In this document: in pieces, positions 7,133 to 10,586 of the stretch
Numbering within the stretch: the stretch's first letter is position 1
Layout of the letters: each line of letters opens with the position of its first letter
Source of the DNA: Acidobacteriota bacterium
GTDB taxonomy: Bacteria > Acidobacteriota > Terriglobia > Terriglobales > Acidobacteriaceae
Length of the DNA stretch: 10,586 nucleotides
Assembly (NCBI GenBank): GCA_021780415.1
Contig: JAJXYW010000114.1
Span: forward strand, 1 to 10,586
Direction of reading: 5' to 3'
Translations under genes and position numbers: made by a program
The notes under the pieces: generated by a model
The model's input: only the letters and a program-made list of their open reading frames with translations
What the model was told of the DNA's origin: nothing
The model's database searches: none

Positions 7133-7793
7133 GATGTTGCGTACAAGCTATGAGAGCAGGAGCCGCGAGATTGCAGAGGCGCTGATCGCGATTGAGGGTG
7201 TGGGCTTTCGGCCAGCGGCACCGATTACGTTCAAGTCGGGGATTCAGTCGCCGGTGTACTGCGACAATCGGCGGTTTCCATTCTGGCCGGAGCAGTGGGC
7301 GAAGGTGATTCGCGGGTTTGAGGGATTGATTGCGGAGCGCGGAATCGCAGTGGATGTGGTTGGCGGCGTGGAAGCGGCAGGAATTCCGCATAGTGCTGCA
7401 TTGGGATTTTCGATGCGTACTCCGTCGGTGTTCATACGGAAAGAGCTGAAAGAGCATGGCACGAAGAAGCGCGTCGAGGGCGGCGACGTGACGGGCAAGC
7501 GGGTGGTACTGGTGGAGGATTTGGTGACGACCGGTGGCAGCAGCATTGCTGCGATTGAGGCGCTGCGCGATGAGGGAGCTGTGGTGAGCGATTGTCTGGC
7601 TATCATCAGCTACGACTTTCCGGAGGCCGTGGAGTTGTTTGCGAAGGCCGGTGTGCGGCTGCATGCAACAACTACGTTTCCAGTGGTGCTGGATTGTGCG
7701 CTGGAGCGCGGGATGATTGATGAGGCGGCGGCGGCGGTGGTGCTCGATTGGCTGAGGGAGCCGCGCTCCTGGGCTGCACGGCATGGGTTTTAA
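7122..7793 (+). CDS. pyrE: Orotate phosphoribosyltransferase
   Basis: Cytosolic enzyme of 223 residues that joins orotate to PRPP, giving orotidine 5'-phosphate. The PRPP-binding signature VVLVEDLVTTGGSS is at 128-141. The N-terminal region has FKSGIQSPVYCDNR (37-50), matching the usual substrate-binding FxSGxxSPxYxD pattern. The flexible catalytic loop RKELKEHGTKKRVEG (106-120) carries the conserved lysines. VGGVEAAGIPHSAALG (80-95) is the expected hydrophobic strand and helix. Length is normal for bacterial PyrE. It overlaps pyrD by 11 bp and is followed after 24 bp by pyrF. The C-terminus ends RHGF at a TAA that sits in a tandem 15-bp duplication; read past this stop, the frame would give RHGFE before a TAG. 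Confidence 0.95.
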   Translation: MSYEMLRTSYESRSREIAEALIAIEGVGFRPAAPITFKSGIQSPVYCDNRRFPFWPEQWAKVIRGFEGLIAERGIAVDVVGGVEAAGIPHSAALGFSMRTPSVFIRKELKEHGTKKRVEGGDVTGKRVVLVEDLVTTGGSSIAAIEALRDEGAVVSDCLAIISYDFPEAVELFAKAGVRLHATTTFPVVLDCALERGMIDEAAAAVVLDWLREPRSWAARHGF

Positions 7794-7808
7794 CGGCATG
7801 GATTTGAA
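7779..7808 (+). repeat. 15-bp in-frame tandem duplication across the pyrE stop
   Basis: Units 7779-7793 (CGGCATGGGTTTTAA) and 7794-7808 (CGGCATGGATTTGAA) match at 13 of 15 bases and lie in the pyrE frame. They encode RHGF-stop and then RHGFE, followed at once by TAG 7809-7811. The TAA in unit 1 differs from the matching GAA in unit 2 by one base. This fits a small tandem duplication in which one Glu codon became the present stop. The second stop merges into the pyrF ribosome binding site. Confidence 0.7.
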
Positions 7809-7817
7809 TAGAGGACG

Positions 7818-8639
7818 ATGACGACTGCGACCAACAAGTTCGATCGACGGGCGGAGGCGGCGGGTTCGCTGCTGTGTGTGGGGCTGGATCCGGAGCTTGA
7901 CCGTATTCCGGTGCGATTCAGGGAAGCGGAGTGGCCGCTGTTTGCGTTCAATCGGTGGATCATTGAGCAGACGCATGAGTATGCGGCCTCGTACAAGCCC
8001 AATATGGCATTTTATGAGGCGCGTGGGACGCAGGGATTGCGGGAACTTGAGCTGACGATGGAGTATCTGCGCGGGGAGCATCCGGATATTTTTACGATCT
8101 GTGATGCCAAGCGCGGGGACATTGGCAATACGAATCGCGGGTATGCGGCTTCGATATTTGATGCAATGGGATTTGATGCGGTGACGCTGCATCCTTACCT
8201 CGGCAAAGAGGCGCTGGCACCGTTTTTGGAGAGGCGCGACAAGGTGAGTATTGTGTTGTGCCGGACGTCGAATCCGGGGGCGGGGGAGTTTCAGGATCTG
8301 GAGTGTGAGGGCAGGCCGTTGTGGGAGACGGTGGCGCTGCGGGTGAGTACGGAGTGGAACGCCGCGGGAAACTGCATGCTGGTGGTTGGCGCGACGTATC
8401 CGGATGAGATGCGGAGGATTCGTGCGGTTGCGCCGGAGATTGATTTTCTTGTGCCGGGAGTCGGCGCGCAGGGTGGTGATGTGGCGGCAGCCGTTGCTGT
8501 GGGGATGAATGCACGCGGCAAGGGACTTTTGATCAGCAGTTCGCGGGGGATTATTTTCAGCGATGATCCTGCGGCTGCGGCGCGTGGTCTGCGTGATGAG
8601 ATTAATGCTGCGAGAGAGGCTGTCGATGCTGCGTCTTGA
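7818..8639 (+). CDS. pyrF: Orotidine 5'-phosphate decarboxylase, type 2
   Basis: Decarboxylates orotidine 5'-phosphate to UMP, the last step of the pathway. The 273 residues fit the type 2 family (about 270-280), longer than the roughly 230-240 of the type 1 enzyme. The catalytic array DAKRGDIG is at 96-103 with D96, K98 and D101. LLCVGLDPE (18-26) supplies the substrate Asp D24, SYKPN (58-62) supplies K60, and the phosphate-gripping end has VPGVGAQGGD (212-221) and SSRGI (241-245). GAGG just before ATG 7818 is a close-spaced Shine-Dalgarno sequence. The gene starts 24 bp after pyrE and its 3' end overlaps pyrC by 14 bp. Type 2 PyrF has a patchy distribution, including actinomycetes, myxobacteria and acidobacteria, which fits the suggested source. 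Confidence 0.95.
   Translation: MTTATNKFDRRAEAAGSLLCVGLDPELDRIPVRFREAEWPLFAFNRWIIEQTHEYAASYKPNMAFYEARGTQGLRELELTMEYLRGEHPDIFTICDAKRGDIGNTNRGYAASIFDAMGFDAVTLHPYLGKEALAPFLERRDKVSIVLCRTSNPGAGEFQDLECEGRPLWETVALRVSTEWNAAGNCMLVVGATYPDEMRRIRAVAPEIDFLVPGVGAQGGDVAAAVAVGMNARGKGLLISSSRGIIFSDDPAAAARGLRDEINAAREAVDAAS
8613..8619 (+). promoter_or_regulatory. Ribosome binding site deciding the pyrC start
   Basis: AGAGAGG lies 6 nt before ATG 8626, inside the 3' end of pyrF. The frame stays open upstream to ATG 8563, but that would add a 21-residue Arg-rich tail overlapping pyrF and lacking family similarity, so ATG 8626 is preferred. Confidence 0.65.
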
Positions 8640-9867
8640 GGGTAGGATTGCGAATCACGATCGCGAGTTTGAGGGCGCGATCGAGATCAATATGGAGACA
8701 GGGCTGATTGAGCATGTGGGGCCGCCGACGGGCAGGAGCGATCTTGATCTTGGTGGACAGATTATCTTTCCGGGATTTGGCGATGTGCATATTCATGCAC
8801 GAGATGATGTGAGCAAGTCGCAGGTCTATAAAGAGGATTTTGCGACGATCTCGGCGGCGTCGATCCATGGCGGGGTGACGCAGGTGGCGGATATGCCGAA
8901 CAATCCTGTGGCGCCGGTGGATGATGCGCGGTATGCGGCGAAGGAGAGGCTGACGGCGGCGTCGGCGGTGCATGTGACACTGTATGCGGGGATTGGGCCG
9001 GAGACAAGTCCGCTCAAAAGGCACGTGCCGTATAAGGCGTTCATGGGGCCTTCGGTGGGGGATTTGTTTTTTGCCTCGCAGGAGCAGCTTGAGGGCGTGA
9101 TCGCGAAGTATCGCGGGAAGAATATCAGCTTCCATTGCGAGGATCCGGCGATTCTGCGCGAGAGTAACGGGGCTGCGACGCACGAGCAGAGGAGGCCGGC
9201 GAAGGCCGAGATTGCGGCGACGGAGTTTGCGCTGTACTTGATTGAGCGATATGAGTTGGTGGGGAAGCTGTGCCACTACTCGACCAAGGGCGGCCTGGAG
9301 AAGATTGCAGCGGCGAAGGCGCGGGATGTTCGGGTGACGGCAGAGGCTACACCGCATCATCTGTTTTTCGACGATACGATGCTGACGGAGGAGAATCGGC
9401 TGTGGCTGCAGATGAATCCTCCGCTGCGCGGACGTGAGGACAGGCTGGCACTGATTGAGGCGCTTAGGAATGGGCTGGTGGATTATGTGGCTACAGACCA
9501 CGCTCCGCATACGTTGGAAGAAAAGCTACAGGGCGTGAGCGGAGTGCCGCATCTAGACACGTATGGAGCGTTTGCAACGTGGCTGATGGCGGAGCACGAA
9601 TTTTCTGCGCAGGATGTTGCACGGATCTGCGCATATCATCCGGGCAAATTTGTAAATGAATTTCTCCCGCAGGGCTTCGGAAAGGGATATGGAGTGATCG
9701 AGCCGGGATATGTTGGTTCGCTTACGATTCTCAACCCGAAGGCGCCGTTTGTGGTGCGGCGCGAAGACATGAAGACGAAGTGCGGCTGGTCCCCCTTTGA
9801 GGGATATACGATGCCCGGCCGCGTGACTTATACCGTGCTGCAAGGCAAGGTTTACCCAGCAAGTTGA
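8626..9867 (+). CDS. pyrC: Dihydroorotase (amidohydrolase family)
   Basis: Zinc amidohydrolase of 413 residues that cyclises carbamoyl-aspartate to dihydroorotate. Metal ligands are visible in order: H55 and H57 in DVHIHARDD, K137 in PYKAFMGPSVGDL (probable carboxylated bridging lysine), H170 in SFHCED, H244 in EATPHH, and D291 in ATDHAPHT. R59 (two after H57) and N92 in MPNN are the expected substrate contacts. A lysine-type bridge with the following loop looks more like the dihydroorotase domain of animal CAD than the Asp-bridged Bacillus class I enzyme. The loop after HARDD is about three residues longer than the usual HLREPG form. Position between pyrF (14-bp overlap) and pyrB (16-bp gap) makes dihydroorotase far likelier than hydantoinase or allantoinase. 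Confidence 0.92.
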   Translation: MLRLEGRIANHDREFEGAIEINMETGLIEHVGPPTGRSDLDLGGQIIFPGFGDVHIHARDDVSKSQVYKEDFATISAASIHGGVTQVADMPNNPVAPVDDARYAAKERLTAASAVHVTLYAGIGPETSPLKRHVPYKAFMGPSVGDLFFASQEQLEGVIAKYRGKNISFHCEDPAILRESNGAATHEQRRPAKAEIAATEFALYLIERYELVGKLCHYSTKGGLEKIAAAKARDVRVTAEATPHHLFFDDTMLTEENRLWLQMNPPLRGREDRLALIEALRNGLVDYVATDHAPHTLEEKLQGVSGVPHLDTYGAFATWLMAEHEFSAQDVARICAYHPGKFVNEFLPQGFGKGYGVIEPGYVGSLTILNPKAPFVVRREDMKTKCGWSPFEGYTMPGRVTYTVLQGKVYPAS

Positions 9868-9883
9868 GGGAGTGTTCGCCGCG

Positions 9884-10586
9884 ATGGAAAAGCTCAAGCA
9901 TGTAATCAGCGCACGGCAGTTCAAGGATCCGGAGTTTCTGCTGTGGCTCTTCGAGTCGGCTCATCAAATGGAGCGTGATGATGTGTTTCGCGCACTGACG
10001 GATCCGTTGCGTGGACGGATTCTGGCGACGTTATTTTTCGAGCCCAGCACGCGTACACGGTTTTCGTTTGAAGCAGCGATGCAGAAGTTGGGCGGCGGCG
10101 TGCTGACTTCGGAGAATGCTCGCGCGAACTCGTCGGCGACCAAGGGCGAGACGATCAGCGATACGATTCGCGTGGTGAGCGGCTATGCGGATGCGATTGC
10201 GATGCGGCACTATGAGGCTGGCGCGGCTGAGGCTGCGGCGAAGATCTCTCCGGTGCCGATTATTAATGCGGGCGATGGGATTGGTGAGCATCCGACGCAG
10301 GCGCTTGCGGACATGTACACGATCAAGAAGGAGTTGGGGCGACTGAGTGGATTGCGTGTGGCGCTGGTGGGGGACCTGCTGAATGGGAGGACGATTCATT
10401 CACTGCTGCCGCTGCTGTGCCTGTATCCGGGGGTGACGATCGATTTGATTTCGCCAGCGCAGTTGCGGCTGCCGCAGCGGGATCGCGAGGAACTGGTTGA
10501 GAAGGGGATTCGGTTCTCCGAGGGGGAGAGGCTCGAAGGCGTGATTGAGCAGGCGGATGTTGCGTACATTACGCGCGTGCAGAGCG
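9884..10586 (+). CDS. pyrB: Aspartate carbamoyltransferase catalytic subunit (3' end cut by window edge)
   Basis: Transfers the carbamoyl group from carbamoyl phosphate to aspartate, the committed step of pyrimidine synthesis. The first 234 codons of about 305-315 are present. The carbamoyl-phosphate loop FFEPSTRTRFSFEAAMQKLGG has S55-T-R-T-R59. The mobile lysine loop SSATKGETISDT has K87. HPTQALADMYTI begins at H136, and the second domain opens with VALVGDLLNGRTIHSL. These are diagnostic of ATCase rather than ornithine transcarbamylase, which would show FxKxSTRTR. ATG 9884 follows GGAG (9869-9872) with 11 nt spacing; an in-frame GTG at 9872 would add four residues but has no spaced binding site. 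It starts 16 bp after pyrC with no terminator, so it belongs to the same transcript. Whether a regulatory PyrI subunit follows cannot be seen. Confidence 0.95.
   Translation, partial: MEKLKHVISARQFKDPEFLLWLFESAHQMERDDVFRALTDPLRGRILATLFFEPSTRTRFSFEAAMQKLGGGVLTSENARANSSATKGETISDTIRVVSGYADAIAMRHYEAGAAEAAAKISPVPIINAGDGIGEHPTQALADMYTIKKELGRLSGLRVALVGDLLNGRTIHSLLPLLCLYPGVTIDLISPAQLRLPQRDREELVEKGIRFSEGERLEGVIEQADVAYITRVQS

Noticed and set aside
7107..8192. Minus-strand ORF (361 codons) opposite pyrE and pyrF
   Set aside because: Spans two well-supported genes in antisense, basic low-complexity composition, no ribosome binding site or domain.
8563..8625. Upstream extension of pyrC to ATG 8563
   Set aside because: It adds an Arg-rich tail deep inside pyrF, while ATG 8626 has an excellent ribosome binding site and gives the expected family N-terminus.
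8602..9510. Minus-strand ORF (302 codons) opposite pyrC
   Set aside because: Arg/His-rich shadow of pyrC produced by codon bias.

Overview
The window reads as an ordinary, gene-dense piece of a GC-rich bacterial chromosome. Several traits fit an Acidobacteriota (Terriglobia-like) source: a type 2 orotidine decarboxylase, a divergent class 1 dihydroorotate dehydrogenase, an HME-RND pump beside a two-component system, and strong GC3 bias. This assignment comes from family recognition, not from a search, so it is tentative. No tRNA, rRNA, CRISPR array, insertion sequence or phage gene was seen.

Region 1 (1-3771, minus strand) is a heavy-metal efflux operon: a periplasmic adaptor lipoprotein (2578-3771) followed, with an ATGA stop/start overlap, by the inner-membrane RND pump (1-2581, cut by the window edge after 860 codons). 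The outer-membrane channel gene is not in view. Region 2 (3772-3928) is a 157-bp divergent intergenic region. It holds two near-identical copies of a TATC-N4-GATA dyad exactly 20 bp apart, the best unexplained regulatory signal in the window.

Region 3 (3929-6018, plus strand) is a two-component pair: a four-helix membrane/PAS histidine kinase and a NarL/FixJ-type response regulator, again joined by an ATGA overlap. The divergent layout and the shared intergenic dyads suggest that this pair controls the pump, itself, or both. Region 4 (6065-10586, plus strand) is a tightly packed UMP biosynthesis cluster in the order pyrD-pyrE-pyrF-pyrC-pyrB, with pyrB cut by the right edge. Together these genes cover carbamoyl-aspartate formation, ring closure, oxidation to orotate, phosphoribosylation and decarboxylation to UMP. 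Carbamoyl-phosphate synthase, PyrI and a PyrK electron-transfer subunit are not in the window.

Nothing seen amounts to a new system. The points most worth a second look are the paired dyads, the class 1 (catalytic Cys) PyrD with no PyrK beside it, the CAD-like lysine-type dihydroorotase, a Cys-containing insertion in the RND pump, and a 15-bp tandem duplication across the pyrE stop codon. Several very long antisense ORFs are by-products of GC3 bias.
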